Source: Saccharum officinarum (lineage: Eukaryota; Streptophyta; Magnoliopsida; Poales; Poaceae). Taken from it: a DNA stretch of 64,000 nucleotides. The DNA lies in assembly GCA_020631735.1 (NCBI GenBank), contig CM036231.1, positions 5,173,831-5,237,830 on the forward strand, in the 5' to 3' direction. Position 1 is the stretch's first letter. Each line of letters begins with the position of its first letter. Under the pieces are notes generated by a model that did no database searches, was not told where the DNA came from, and was given only the letters and a program-made list of their open reading frames with translations. Position numbers and translations under genes: made by a program. Of the stretch, positions 43,420 to 56,172 are shown piece after piece.

Positions 43420-44390
43420 TGACTGGAGTTAACCCTGTTCAACGGTTTTTGTTAAACCGGCTGCCGGACCGTAACCAGCCCAAGATTAACCAGCATCACG
43501 GTTACACTACGGTCTGAGCTGAAACCCGTCTGCGCGAGGAAGACTTCGACAGCCTCGTATCCGGTCACGGTTAAAACCATCCAAACCCATCGTCGAAACC
43601 CAGAAAAAAAAACCGGCGGCGGCGGGCTGTGGGCACGAGCTCGAGCATGGCACCAGCGAGCGCGGCACCGTGGGCGGCAAGGGCGGCAGTGGCGGCGACG
43701 AGCGCGAGCACGGCAGAGTCGAGCGCGGCGGCGGTGGTTGAGCTCGAGCGTGGCAGTGGCGGCGACGGGCGCGACAGAGTCGAGCGCAGCGGCGGCGGGT
43801 GAGCTCGAGCGCGCGGCAACGACCGCGTGCTCATCCGGAGGATGCTGCGTGCTGCTGCTATTCATTGCGTTCGCGCTAGTTGCATGCATGCATCCATCTG
43901 TCAGTGAAAGTGCAGTGAGCTGAGCGAGCGAGAGTCGAGCGCGGCGGCGGTGGGTGAGCTCGGGCGCAGCACCGGCGACGAGCACGAGCGCGATAGAGTC
44001 GAGTGCAGCGGCGGCAGGTGAGCTCGAGCGCAGCATTGGCGACGACGAGCTCGAGCATGGCATCAGCGGCGGCGGCAACGAGCGCGAGCGCGAAGGCGGT
44101 GGGCACGAGCTCGAGCGCGCGCCGGCGAGCGCGGCAGCAGCAGCGACGAGCGCGACAGCTTCACTGGTGGCCTTGATTTACATGCGTACGTACAGGAGCA
44201 ATCCATAGTTACCTACGGTAGCCATGTAAACCATGACCGACCCAACCCAATTAAACTAATGGAATCAAACCCATTGTAACCTGGTAAAAATCAGCCCAAA
44301 CCACACCAGGATACTAATCTTGGGTTGGTTTGAAAGCAAACCAGAAACCGCAAAAACCAGCCCATGAACAGGATTAACTGGAGTGGAACT
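43420..44390 (+). mobile_element. Inverted-repeat element with a GC-rich repetitive interior
   Basis: Left (about 43420-43495: CTGGAGTTAACCCTGTTCA, AGCCCAAGATTAACCAGCAT) and right (about 44310-44385) ends are similar in inverse orientation over roughly 70-100 bases. The interior (43615-44165) is a GC-rich array built from GAGTCGAGCGCGGCGGCGG and GGTGAGCTCGAGCGCG units with open frames on both strands. No target duplication was found. A MULE-type element with captured DNA is possible. Confidence 0.45.
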
Positions 44391-44988
44391 CGGCGGGGGA
44401 GGTCGCCCGGCCGGCGTTGTTGCGAATATCATGGTGCGCGGGAGTACGTGATCTATCGGTGGATGAACGTCGCTCGAAATAATGTTGGTAAATCTATACA
44501 CCTGAATTTTAGCACCTCCTCTAACTTAATGCCTACTAACTTAATTCCTTGTTTGAATTTGGACAGGCAAAAACAAGTATGGACAACAGGTTAAAAGGAA
44601 ATCCTTACGTAGATATATAGTTGTAGCCATGTACAGTACAACAGCCAGTAGTGCTGACGACAGAAATTAACAAGCACGCGAGCGCCCGTGCATTTAGCAA
44701 GACCAACGACCATTTCACTAGCAAAGTAAGCAATCAACCCGTCATCTTATTTCTTACATCAGCAACAAAGACAAGAAAGCAAGCATCACTACTGAACCAG
44801 ATCGACAACGAGACGCGGCATGGCATCATGCATCATCATGGGAAGACGACGCAGAAACGAAGGCAACGCTGAGGACATACATATGGCATACACGTCTGGA
44901 CCTGGTGCACACCCATGCATAGAGACTTAATTATCTAAGAAACACTACGTTACGTTATACGCTGATGATAAGAGGCCGGCCGGTCTAG

Positions 44989-45923
<935 letters not shown>

Positions 45924-46052
45924 CTTTCTACCTCTCTCGCTCTCCTCTCCTGTATGTTTCAGATCGAAAAAGACTAGCAATAACTGGAAGAGAAAGAGAA
46001 GAGCACCGGCAGATGCTCAAGCGAGTGTGCACTGGGACATTGGACCTGCGGG

Positions 46053-46064
46053 GTTTATATAGAG
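46053..46064 (-). promoter_or_regulatory. TATA box of the PDF1-like gene
   Basis: CTATATAAAC on the reverse strand lies about 135 bases upstream of the ATG (45923), in GC-rich surroundings, giving an expected 5' leader of about 100 bases. Confidence 0.75.
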
Positions 46065-46230
46065 GCGCTGGATGGCGCCGGGCAACGGCAACGGCACCGG
46101 CATTTGAGCCGTGGTGCCGCCGTGCGTTGCATGGCCCGTGCGGTCCTGGCACCTTGCCACGGCTTTGCAGAGTAGTTGGCTGCCATTGAATGCCTACTTC
46201 CATCCATCCAGAGTTCAATGCTACGGCCAC

Positions 46231-47413
46231 GGGCGACGGATTCTCCTGGATCTACGGGCGAATGACTTGGCTGAATGAACCTGCTGAGAGCCAATTCTGT
46301 GACTTCGTTCGCGTCTGAGTCTGTCAGTGCACCGATTCAGACAATCAGTAACATTTCATTCATCAGATTAGAAATACAAGAAGCACATGTGCAATCAGTA
46401 ACAACATATGCCTGGGAAATTTTAAGTTCATGTGTAAAGAATTCTGGTAATAACTTTTGTAATGGAGTACAAGCTGGTGTGTGCGTGCATATTAACTTCA
46501 GAACGAACCATGTGTATGCGGGTGCCATTCCAACGCAGACTGCACGCTTTCATGGCAAGAGACGACGGGCCGCCATCAGCACTAATTAAAATGGGTGTCG
46601 CTCCGATCCAATTGAGCTGATTAAATTGCTTTCGGCGCTTGCCACCTACTCGACGATCACTGTTTGTATGTACCACTTCATTAGATGCACGGAGCGACAC
46701 ATGGAGTGTGCACAGATGGAGCTGCCGGCGTGATCCAAAAGTAAGAGAATTGTATATTTCTGTGAACCTGAAACACGTACGTTAGATATTTGAAAACAAA
46801 ACTGAGAACCCAAAACTCCAAGTGAAAATAACGGAAAGAAAAAAAAATGTATGTATACAGCAGCAGGGAGTGCCTCAGGCTGGTGCAGAACCATCATCAC
46901 AGTTCACAGAACACTGAAAATGCTAGTAGCACGCAAGTTACTCTCACTATCGGGTGATCATTCCATCGGAGTATCGATCCCTGTCAGGGCGGCAAATCGA
47001 CCCTGCAGCGAGCCTGCAGCTGCAACCAATCAGGGCGGCGACGCATAAATACCAGCGTTTAAGGGGTTCAAATACTACCACGTTTTCAGTACATTGCAGA
47101 GAAAATGTGGCTGTCTGTTTGGCCCATTGACGCTGACTTGCAGTCTACCTAGGTCAAAAGGAGTGTCTTAATCTATGGATATGAGTTCTCATGCAGTAAC
47201 GAAAACATCCGATGGAGATATCACCAAGTCACCATACATCACAGATTCACAGTGATGGAATGGCGACAAATTAAAATAAACTCATCATGTCAAGTGTGAG
47301 ATGTTAATATATATGCAGAGAAGAGAATAACACCCAGACCATCTGACGGAGGGAAGAAAGGGAGGGAAGAAAGGTGGGTGGAAAAGAATCATCTATCTGC
47401 CGGTTAGAGCAAG
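46231..47413. other. Upstream region of the PDF1-like gene, no gene seen
   Basis: About 1.2 kb of mixed sequence with no supported ORF or repeat. A purine run GGAGGGAAGAAAGGGAGGGAAG is near 47348-47370. Confidence 0.5.
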
Positions 47414-47700
47414 GGCCGTGTTCAGTTCCGAAGTCGGAAGCCACCGAGTTGGCTTTGCGCGCTATAGTGTTTCTGCCGGAACACTGTAGCGCGTTTTGTT
47501 TTTTAGTGCAAAAAATTGTCTAAAAATTGATTAATTAGACTTAAAATGTTCGTCTTGCAAAGTACAACAAAACTGTGCTATTAGTTTTTGATTTTATCTA
47601 CATTTAATACTCCATACATTTGCCGATATTTTGATGTAATGGGAAATCTCCTTTTTACATAGTGTAATTTGGGCACCCAAATCTGAAACTAAACAAGGCC
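47414..47700 (+). mobile_element. MITE, GGCCKTGTTYAGTT family, copy 1
   Basis: Ends GGCCGTGTTCAGTTCC and ...GAAACTAAACAAGGCC are imperfect inverted repeats; AAG flanks both sides. The 287 bp interior (TTAGTGCAAAAAATTGTCTAAAAATTG...) is also seen at 51110-51310. Confidence 0.82.
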
Positions 47701-47975
47701 AAGTATTATGGAGCCAGCGAGGCCGGCGGGGAGCACAGCCACGTCAGAAAAATCACTGCTAGCGGAGAGAGAAAAGGAGAGAGAGTGGAGCGGGTGGCTA
47801 GCTAAACGTCACCCAAAGCTGGCGGATGCACGCATGCAGCTTCATTGGCTGTGCTACTGCTGCACTCACTACTGGTTGGCCGCACGTGTTGTGTCAATGC
47901 AGCTGCTGCATTAAATGTTGTCCATGCTGGTGTTTATCCAGCTGGCAGCCGGCTGAACCATAATACTTGCTCTTA

Positions 47976-48303
47976 GGGGGTGTTTGGCTTGGGGTGCTAA
48001 ATTTTAGTCGCATGTTGAGTGAGCTTAATCATGGGGTGTTTGGATATTAATAAAAACAAACAAATAATTTATTCCGTGAGTAAACCACTAGACGAATTTA
48101 TTAAGCTTAATTAATCCATCATTATCATATTTTTTACTATAGCAATTAGTGCTAATCATAGACTAATTAGACTTAAAAATTTTATCTCGTAGATTATCCT
48201 CACCGTATATTTTTAATTCCATAAATAGTCTATATTCCATGCATATGTCTAAAGATTCGATATAATAGGACCTAAATTCCAGTTCACGAACCAAACAGCC
48301 CCT
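47976..48303 (+). mobile_element. MITE with GGGGTGTTTGG ends
   Basis: GGGGGTGTTTGGCTT at the left is matched inversely by GAACCAAACAGCCCC at the right. It is AT-rich inside and about 328 bp, with no coding capacity. Confidence 0.75.
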
Positions 48304-48410
48304 AGCTCGTACTTGCCCGTGCAGGCAGCAGCATGATTTGCTTGGGACAAGAGCCATGTGAGCTTCCAAGCATTGGCAGAGCAAACAGTTTGGAAAGGCC
48401 AGCCAGCTAA

Positions 48411-48826
48411 GACTGCCCGCAGCGGGTACTCTAAAACGATACTCTAAAGCTTTAGAGTATGAATATAGAGTAAAAACTGCTGCACTTGGTACTCTAAAAT
48501 GATACTCTATCTTTTCTCTTACTCTATATTTAGAGTAGTACAGTGCTTACTCTATACTTTATAGTGGCGGGCCCCACTAGCTAAACAAAGAGAAAAAATG
48601 ATATAACTCACAAACCAAAAATCCAAATTAAATTTCGATTGCACCATTAAATATGTCTCAATAAATCCTTCAAAACTATATCACACATGGATCTATTTAG
48701 ATAAAGTGACAAGTGGGTCCCACAGTGGATAGAGAATTATATAGAGGATGGATAGGTATAGGAGAATTGAGTATAGAGGAGAGAATCTTACTGACTAGGA
48801 CGTATAGAGGATGAATATAGAGGTCC
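48411..48826 (+). mobile_element. MITE copy 2 (TACTCTAAAAC family)
   Basis: Very close to 22628-23035 over about 400 bases (GGTACTCTAAAACGATACTC...GAATATAGAGGTCC). The right terminal repeat is missing or changed. Confidence 0.78.
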
Positions 48827-48863
48827 ATGAGTGCAACAAACCAGGCTATAGTGATCACGATAA

Positions 48864-48993
48864 TGGCCCTGTTCATCTAGCTTATAATCCGTCTTATTCG
48901 GCTTGTTTTTTCAGTCGGAACAGTATTTTTCTCTCACAAAAAATCAGTCAACAGTGTTTTTCAGCCGGCTTATAATTCCAGCCGAACGGCCCC
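48864..48993 (+). mobile_element. Short MITE with GGCCCTGTTC ends
   Basis: GGCCCTGTTCATCTAGCTTATAATCC and ...GGCTTATAATTCCAGCCGAACGGCCCC are inverse of each other with a few changes; about 130 bp, so nearly the whole element can fold on itself. Confidence 0.78.
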
Positions 48994-49703
48994 AATGTAT
49001 TAATGCTGCCCACTTTAATTCAGGATCAGGTACCTATTTGTTGGGGTCTGGGGAAGGCGGAGGTCCTTTGCAAGGAGATTTTGCTTAGCATTCGGAAGGA
49101 AGCACAAGAGGTCAAAAGAGAGAAACACCGGCGGAGTCAGCAGCAACAAATACTGGCACGTTTACGATTTTTATAGACGGCCAAAAACAAACTTTAGAAT
49201 CGGTATTAAACGGTTACTATACCATCGATTGTACAAATAATTTTTTTAGAACGGTTCTCTTAAAACAATCCAGTTTTATTAAATCCAACATCCCTATAAA
49301 TGATTTTCAGTCTTTTTTTTTCAAAAAGAATCATTTAGAAGTCGTAAAAGAAAAAGATGTACTACTTTTAATGTGGTCGGAGGCCTTCAAAACTAACCAC
49401 CAATCACAATATTTAATTTTTAGTTTATTTTGCACAAGTAGAGCTTGATATCAGTAGTGCGAATTTAGAAGAAAGGAGCAAGGTATAGTTGAAGACTTTT
49501 TCAGAGGGGTACATGTTTACCCCACCAAAGATAATGATCACAACCCATATAACAAGTAGGTACATAAGGAATGACTCATGCCTCGACCTTTCCTAAGTTT
49601 GGCCAAACCGCCCATGAATGGTTAGAGAGTCAACCTAGGTACTAGCCCTCCTAGCTACCCCGTGCTACACCTCATGCCAAATGCACAGGACATTCAGTCG
49701 TAA
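48994..49703. other. Intergenic DNA, possible CACTA-like subterminal repeats
   Basis: No supported gene. 49155-49330 has repeated AGACGG, AACGGTT and AATCGGTA words in both directions, like subterminal repeats of a CACTA-type element, but no clear ends. Confidence 0.35.
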
Positions 49704-50015
49704 GACTACCTGCACCCTTCATCCTCTATATTCATCCTCTAAAAGGAATATTCCGTCCTGGTCATCGAGATTCTCTTCTCTATACCACTTTCTTTTGCAC
49801 CCATTATCATCTATATCTCATACTCTATATCAACTACCAACAGTGGGGCCCATATATTTGTAAATAAATTTTATCTAAATATATTCATGTGAGATCTTGT
49901 TTTGAAGGATTTATTGAAACGAATTTAATGGTGCAATCGGAATTTAATTTGGTTTTTTGGTTTGTGAGTTATAACATTTTTAGTTGGTTGAAAAAGTGGA
50001 GTCCACCACTGATTC
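49704..50015 (-). mobile_element. MITE copy 3 (TACTCTAAAAC family), inverted and truncated
   Basis: The reverse complement resembles copies 1 and 2 (GACTACC..., ATCCTCTATATTCATCCTCT, TTGAAGGATTTATTGAAACG, TTTGGTTTGTGAGTTATAAC). The distal 100 or so bases are replaced by other sequence. Confidence 0.7.
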
Positions 50016-50689
50016 CTCTGGTGCTTGCGCTCTGGGTCGCTCTGTCATGCTCGCTGCTGTCACTACTACATGGGTCCCACGCCCTTTAGCGCACATCCTG
50101 GGCTCCCGCTAGGAATGACGGACGAAGGGCCATGCGCTACTATAGCGTAGGTGATCCAGTATCGCGATGCAGCAGTTCTGTCCGCCAAATTGCTTTACCG
50201 GATGGTTTCCAGTACGTGAGTGCAGCTAGTCTAACAAAGTACTAGGTTTACCTCACCTATTCATGACAAGTGGTTTGTACAATTTATGTTTCAATCTTAC
50301 TACCACGAATATACGGTTCTTAATATGTTCCGCGGGCCACACCATCCAAAACCCTCTGTTGACGCCAAAAATTAACACAAGAGTCGCCGATGATTAGATT
50401 GCTTCACTTCATCGCGCGATTTGGGGAGCCGTGTGCAAACAAATCAGATTTTTGGGGAGCTCACTTCATCGCGCGATTGCTCCCTGTTCCTAGTGTTTAT
50501 CCGTGACTCTTCTTTCCGTCAGACATGGCCGTTCGTGGAACTGCAAAGCAAACATCTTCCCGAACCAACTATGGTTCGTAACTTGGAGCAACTCGCAATG
50601 ACCCGTGCCCCAGGCACATGTCCCACCGGGTACGTCTGTCTTTACTGAATTTCTTATTTTCAGTATGACATACATGTTCACTATGTTAG
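50016..50689. other. Intergenic DNA, probably part of a decayed copia LTR
   Basis: No supported gene. CGATTGCTCC...TCCGTGACTCTTC and ACATGTCCCACCGGGTACG weakly recall the copia LTR at 25485, consistent with the remnant that follows. Confidence 0.3.
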
Positions 50690-50792
50690 TCATCGTGTTT
50701 GCTGTTGTGAGGAGAACACACAAGCACATATACGACACCATAAATGTTTTGCTATTTTTCTGGATTAAATAAAATTGTCTAAATATCTAACA
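50690..50792 (+). repeat. Terminal piece of a copia LTR related to 25485-26510
   Basis: TTTTTCTGGATTAAATAAAATTGTCTAAATATCTAACA closely resembles the end of the copia 5' LTR (26466-26510). No interior follows; a solo or truncated LTR. Confidence 0.65.
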
Positions 50793-51109
50793 CCGCACCC
50801 AATAAAATTTGAATCCCTAAGCTTCGCTGCTTAGGAGAAAATCCATTAAGCCAAGAACTAAACATATTAGGTATATTAGAAGGTGTTTGAATGCAACACT
50901 TCTAACAATTGTGTACAGGGTAATCCACTGTTTTCAGCATATTAATATTTTCAACTTTACGCTGACTCCGTTTCTGCACGCCCTTGCTCAAGCTGTGAAG
51001 CTTGAAGCAATCCCCACCACCATCCTGACCTGTCATTCTTTCTCTTTTTTCTTTGTCGGTTAAGATCCCCAATTTGGGGGCCGGATTCGGCAACTGTTGC
51101 TACAGTGTT

Positions 51110-51315
51110 CTGTAGCAACTTTTATTTTTTAGTGCAAAAAAATATCTAAAAATTGATTAATTAGACTCAAAATGTTCGTCTCGTAAAGTACAATAAAACG
51201 GTGCAATTAGTTTTTGATTTTATCTATATTTAGTACTCCATACATTTGCCGGCATTTTGATGTGATGGGGAATTTTTTTTTACATAGTAAAATTTAGGAA
51301 AGAATTTGAGATCTA
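51110..51315 (+). mobile_element. MITE, GGCCKTGTTYAGTT family, copy 2 (partial)
   Basis: The interior matches 47480-47660 (AAAAATTGATTAATTAGACT, TTTTTGATTTTATCTA, CATACATTTGCCGGCATTTTGATG). The right end runs into the next MITE, and the left end is degraded. Confidence 0.7.
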
Positions 51316-51557
51316 GGCCTTGTTTAGATTGAAAGTTTTTTCAACCTGATGAATAGTACCACTTTCGTCTTATTTGACAAATATTGTCCAATCGTGGACC
51401 AACTAGGCTCAAAAGATTCATCTCGTGATTTCCAACTAAACTGTATAATTAGTTATTTTTTTTACCTACATTTAATACTCCATGCAAGCGGCTAAAAATT
51501 GATGTGATGGAGAGAGAGTGAAAAAACTTGGAATTTTGAGGGTAACTAAACATGGCC
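51316..51557 (+). mobile_element. MITE with GGCCTTGTTTAGATTG ends
   Basis: Ends GGCCTTGTTTAGATTG and ...GTAACTAAACATGGCC form inverted repeats, flanked by CTA on both sides (51313-51315 and 51558-51560). 242 bp, non-coding. Confidence 0.83.
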
Positions 51558-51662
51558 CTAAACGAGGCCTTGCGCTGAGCGCAGCTATGCGTTGCCTCGA
51601 GTGCTCACCGCCGGCATATCTCTTCCGCCCTTGTCAGGTTGCTGCTGCTATTGAACAAGTGA

Positions 51663-51902
51663 GGCTGTGTTCACTTGCATGCGAACCCAAAATATTTCCT
51701 CTTCCACTCATCACATCAAATCTTTGAACACATGCATGGAGCATTAAATGTAGGTAAAAAAATAACTAATTGCATAGTTTGTCTGTAAAGTTCGAGACAA
51801 ATCTTTTAAGTCTAATTAATCCATGGTTGGATAAATTTTATCAAATAACAACGAAAAATGGTACAATAACTTTTCACCCAATTTTTCTCAACTAAACACA
51901 CC
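51663..51902 (+). mobile_element. MITE with GGCTGTGTTCACTT ends
   Basis: GGCTGTGTTCACTTGC at the left and CTCAACTAAACACACC at the right are imperfect inverse copies; about 240 bp with the AACTAATTGCATAGTTTG-type interior also seen inverted in the neighbouring MITE. Confidence 0.72.
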
Positions 51903-52048
51903 TGAAGAGAAAGTTAAATCTGCTCCCAAAAGCACATGCCCTCACACGTGCAGCCGTTGGATTGCATCACCTCGTGATACGTGTCACTTTACTCCAGCTC
52001 CAATGCAAATGAAATAAACTTCAAATACAGTGCGACATACGTACGTAT

Positions 52049-52328
52049 GTATATAAGTAGGACCCACACGCATGGAGCTGAGCCGTGCGACCTGGGCAGG
52101 CCTTATCTCTCCTCTCTCCATTTGTTTTTTATTTTCTTTTTGTTTCTCTCACCTGCTTTCGATTCCCAACGAGGAAACATGGTTGCCGTCGCCAGCTCTG
52201 ATGCCATGTCGGCCACCTCCAGCTCGCTGGCACGCCATAGCAGCCACCTCCAGCTCGCAGCCAAGTCGCATTCGTCCCTCTACCTCACTGTGTCGCAGCA
52301 TCAGCACAGGGCGGCGCACCGGCGGTGA
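52049..52328 (+). pseudogene. Possible 5' end of a gene: TATA box and Ser-rich N-terminus
   Basis: A TATA-like GTATATAAG (52049-52057) lies about 125 bases before an ATG (52179) that opens 49 Ser/Ala/His-rich residues (MVAVASSDAMSATSSSLARH...). The composition fits a plastid transit peptide. It stops at 52326, and no clear donor was found. It may be the head of the ascorbate-peroxidase-like relic downstream, which is only a guess. Confidence 0.3.
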
Positions 52329-54797
52329 CCTAGGGCAGCTGCTCCGCCGCACCGGCGGTAGGAGAGGCAAGCCCGATGGAGCGAAGGTGCAGCAAACATC
52401 TAACATTGGGTCCTCGTCGTTGACTATCATGGTCCGTCCGCCCAATCCTATTCCGCTTCCTTTCTTTTTGAACCAAATCGCAAGTTCACATCTTTTCTCC
52501 CTCTCATCTAATGGCAGGCTGCCACTACCATGATAGTTTTACGGTCGCCGCTGTCGCCGGATTCATTGTCCCTACTAGATGCCCCTGGGTTACTCTACTG
52601 CTGGTGTTGTCGCTTAATCCCTTTTCACTACCGCACTTGCCCAGATCCGCTGAGATCCGCTCATAGGTACTAGGTTTGTTCAAAATTCGATTTCTCTTTA
52701 ACTTTGCATTTTCTTGATTCAGATTTAGATGTTTTGAGAGTTTGTGTTTTTTGTTCCAAAATTTATGTCCTATTTGTGTCATGCTCGTACACTTGAATGA
52801 ATCATCTGGGGTGCTCTGTTATTTCTTCAGTAAGGCCTCGTGAAGAGCCTTTACATGGTATGATTTATCCAATAGCTTCCCTTTTGTACCATTTGTTTTG
52901 TTCTCCTTTTTTTGCTTCGCTGCTTATAGTTGCAGCTGCATTAATACTGATATCTATAATATAAATCAGGTGCAGGATCTTGCTTGCTTGGTAAAAAAAT
53001 TGATGCCTTTGCAAATTGATGTGGTAAAAAGTTGTTTTAGCTGATCATAGTCTTGTGTTCAACTCACGTTGTATAAGCAACTTAATGGGTCCTAGAATAA
53101 AAAGAGAATCAAACCCTCACTGAAGTGTTACCAGCTTTGGCTAAGACTACTCCTGCGAACTTTCAGCCTCTTTGTGTTGTCTCCAACCTGACTTGCTTCC
53201 ACCTCTCTCTGTCAGGAAAAAGAAGGCTTCAATCAAAATATACGTATCAGTTGAGGGTCAACGAGTACCTCACTATACTAATTTTCTGGAAAGATCGTTA
53301 AAGTGAGACACAACTAGAGCTTAGTACCAACTATACAAAAATTGTCCTAAAGCAAGAAACAATGTTTTCCTGGCATGGGAGAGATTGAGCTCTAACTAAA
53401 ATTCAGCTTGATATTGTCTAGTATTCCACAACTAGACCGTACATCAGTTCCAGTGTGGAGACAACTGGCTAGGCAAGCTAATAGTCATACATTCCTTGTG
53501 AATTTGAATTGAACTAGATTATAACAGACAAGGTAGAGAGCTGCTAGCCATGCATTTTTTTTTAAAAGAATGAATGCATTTTGAGATGTTTCATTCAAAT
53601 GGGATAGTAAAACCTATCCGGCCAATGGTTTACCAACATGCAAATTATGTACTACTTATTTAATGAAATTCAATTGTGTTAATAATATATATTCAGCAGT
53701 AAATTTATGAGAAGTATATATGTATGTTCACCAGTTTTGGCGAGGACTACTCCGGCGATGAATCTGATGTTGTTCCTGAGAATCAGTCATTTGAGCAATA
53801 GCAGTCACTTCTTGGGAAGATGATACATGTCCAAGGTTAGTGTTTTAAAAATATTTCATGGAATACTTGGTCCTGCGACTTTGATTTTGCCATTGATTAG
53901 TTTACTTCATTGCACAATATCATGTGAAAATGATCTAGATTTATGCTTCCTAAGGCTTAGATTTTTTCCATTTTTAGTTCTTTGGATTAAATTGTTGAAA
54001 AATGAGGTAGCAAACAATGTGTTATCTCACTGTCATTGTGTTCCATATCTCAAATAAAAAGTACTAATATTTGAAAAGTGCTTATCACTTGATGGAGGCT
54101 ATGAAGATCCTCTGCTTACGCTGATGAGAAGGAGAACTGTTCATGCTATAATAGTTGTAAAAGTCAGTTCAATGGTACTGTTTTGTTGCCTCCTTTGAGA
54201 ACTCGTTAATGTGTCCTTGAATAAAATGAAAATATTTTGAGTTTGAATTCTATTGGATAGAAAGTTCTGATTTTCTGTTAAATACCATTTCACTTTCCTT
54301 TGTATTTTTTTCGTACTGCAATGCAATCAATAAATACTATTGTGTTCTCAGCTTTATAGATTATTACCCTTGCAAAGAGCATAAAACAATTATATGTTGC
54401 CAGTGCAGGGTGAGGAAGGTTTGCTTTCAGTGACAACCAAGGGAAGATCAACTTATGCATCAAAAGGACTTCCTGTTAATGTTAAGTTGTTCAGTCTTTG
54501 GGACACCAAACAGCATAAATCCCTCGGAGACTTATATGGTACAAAAATGAATGCCTGTGACTCCTTTTACTAGTTATATGGTATAGAACTAGTTTTCTAC
54601 TTCAGATTTTTCATGTACATGGGCAGCTCATTCACATAAACATGATTTGCCCTGTACATATGTTAGGATTATGTCAATTTTTATGAACTGATTTAGGCTC
54701 ATGAGGTTATTTCTGTTATCTTTCAGGTATTCTTGGAGAAAGCTTCAGTGAATGCTCAGGAAAGCTTACTTATGTAATGAGTTACATTTTCATTCAG
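52329..54797. other. Intron-like DNA with exon-like scraps
   Basis: No complete gene. 54409-54539 after GTGCAG| reads GEEGLLSVTTKGRST...LPVNVKLFSLWDTKQHKSLGDLYG in one frame, protein-like but not recognised by me. 53740-53815 reads GEDYSGDESDVVPENQS and then stops. The rest is T-rich. Confidence 0.4.
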
Positions 54798-55072
54798 GTT
54801 CGATTAGGTTGGCATGACATTGGTACCTATGAGAAGAACATTACTTAGTGGCCCAAGTGCGGTGGAGCTAATGGTAGCTTGAGATTCGAAGTGAGTTAAA
54901 ACAGGGAGCTTCTTGTTAAGTTATATCATTAAAATCGCTCTAGCTTACTGATTGAGTCATTCATAAATTGCTTCTTTGTTATTGATGAGCCTGACTGGTT
55001 GTTTTGGTTTCTTTCATTTCAAGAAGCAGGTGGCTCCAAAATTCCCATGATCTATGGAAGTGTTGATGTTAT
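54798..55072 (+). pseudogene. Chloroplast-type ascorbate peroxidase fragment
   Basis: Exon-like 54798-54890, between CAG| and |GTGAGT, reads VRLGWHDIGTYEKNIT, stop, WPKCGGANGSLRFE. This is the distal-His segment around the haem in plastid ascorbate peroxidases, with the Arg, Trp and His of RLGWHD kept. A second piece, 55024-55072, reads EAGGSKIPMIYGSVDV, the segment found farther along in that enzyme, so an intervening exon is lost. The in-frame TAG (54846-54848) and missing parts show a dead copy. The intact enzyme removes hydrogen peroxide using ascorbate. Confidence 0.85.
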
Positions 55073-55389
55073 TGTCATGACCTTGCATCGACACAACATT
55101 ATTATCATCAAAGTGTGCATGTTGTTGTGCTTTTCCTTGTCAATTAGGCTGTTTTGTTCAAGTTCATTCATCACAAACTTTAAAAGTATTGATAAGATGT
55201 CCTAAAGCTTTATTTTTCTTTCACAGGCTGCACCGGTTGAAAACGTGGTGCTGGAGAGTGTGCCGTGAGTGTACTTCAGAGTGTCTTGTGGATTCCATAA
55301 TGAATGCTTACTACAATACTTCTTGTGCTTGTCTTGGTCTCTACAAAATTTCATGGGCCTTATGCGATGTCCTGCCCACCAATGCTAAT

Positions 55390-56010
55390 CTTTTAACCAA
55401 ACATCCCATGCTCATTTCGTCCCAAAATTAGTACACCCCTACCATTCTAAATTTGTCACACGATAAGTACATTTCTAGACCATGGACCAACACTGGTACT
55501 TTTTGCTACTTTATCTATTTCCACGGGGTAATTATTAATGGTGCTATAATTTTTTATAAGGATAGTAGCATTGGTTTCTCAACTCTATCCTAGAACAACA
55601 CTCATTTTGGGACAAGAAGAGTAATGCTTTACAATAATCTACTCCCTCCGTCCCAATTTTGTTGACAAGTAAAAGGCCAATAGGTCAAAAGAGGTACATT
55701 ATTGTAACAAGCATCCATTGCACATGTAATAGACCAATAGGCGAGAAGAGGTACATTACCTAAATATAAATAAATATGATTATAATTGTACAACTACTAT
55801 AACTTGTTCTTATTTGGCTAATTTGTTGACAATGGAACAAGCATCTATTGCCAACAAATTGGGTCGAAGGGAGTAGATTATTGCAAAGCATTACTCCTCC
55901 GTTCCAAAAGTAAGCGCATTTCTAGAATAGCCCAGAAACCAATGCTACTATAAAATTAATTAATATAAATAAGCAAAATGATAGATAATGGTCATATGGT
56001 AAACATACAA
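55390..56010. mobile_element. Nested foldback MITEs
   Basis: An inner Stowaway-like element (55641-55884) with CTCCCTCCGTCCC-type ends sits inside a larger inverted repeat. The arms GTAGCATTGGTTTCT...TAATGCTTTACAATAATCT (about 55565-55640) are mirrored at about 55885-55960 with a few changes. The layout is one MITE inserted in the loop of another. Exact outer ends are uncertain. Confidence 0.65.
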
Positions 56011-56018
56011 TTAACTAA

Positions 56019-56172
56019 TACTCCCTCCGTTCCAAAGTATAAGTCACTTTGACTTTTTTGGTACACTCACTTTGCTATGTATCTAGATATAACAATGTCT
56101 AGATACATAGCAAAACCGATGTACCAAAAAAAAGTCAAAGTGACTCATAATATAGTACGCTGGGAGTATAAC
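56019..56172. mobile_element. Stowaway-like hairpin MITE
   Basis: CTCCCTCCGTTCCAAAGTAT at the left; the arms AAGTCACTTTGACTTTTTTGG...TATGTATCTAGA and the inverse TCTAGATACATA...AAAGTCAAAGTGACTC pair almost completely around a short AACAATG loop. It ends GCTGGGAGTAT, a changed form of the inverse start. Confidence 0.85.

Noticed and set aside
43452..44208. Ala/Arg/His-rich proteins on both strands
   Set aside because: They arise from a GC-rich repeat array and are open on both strands; no conserved domain.
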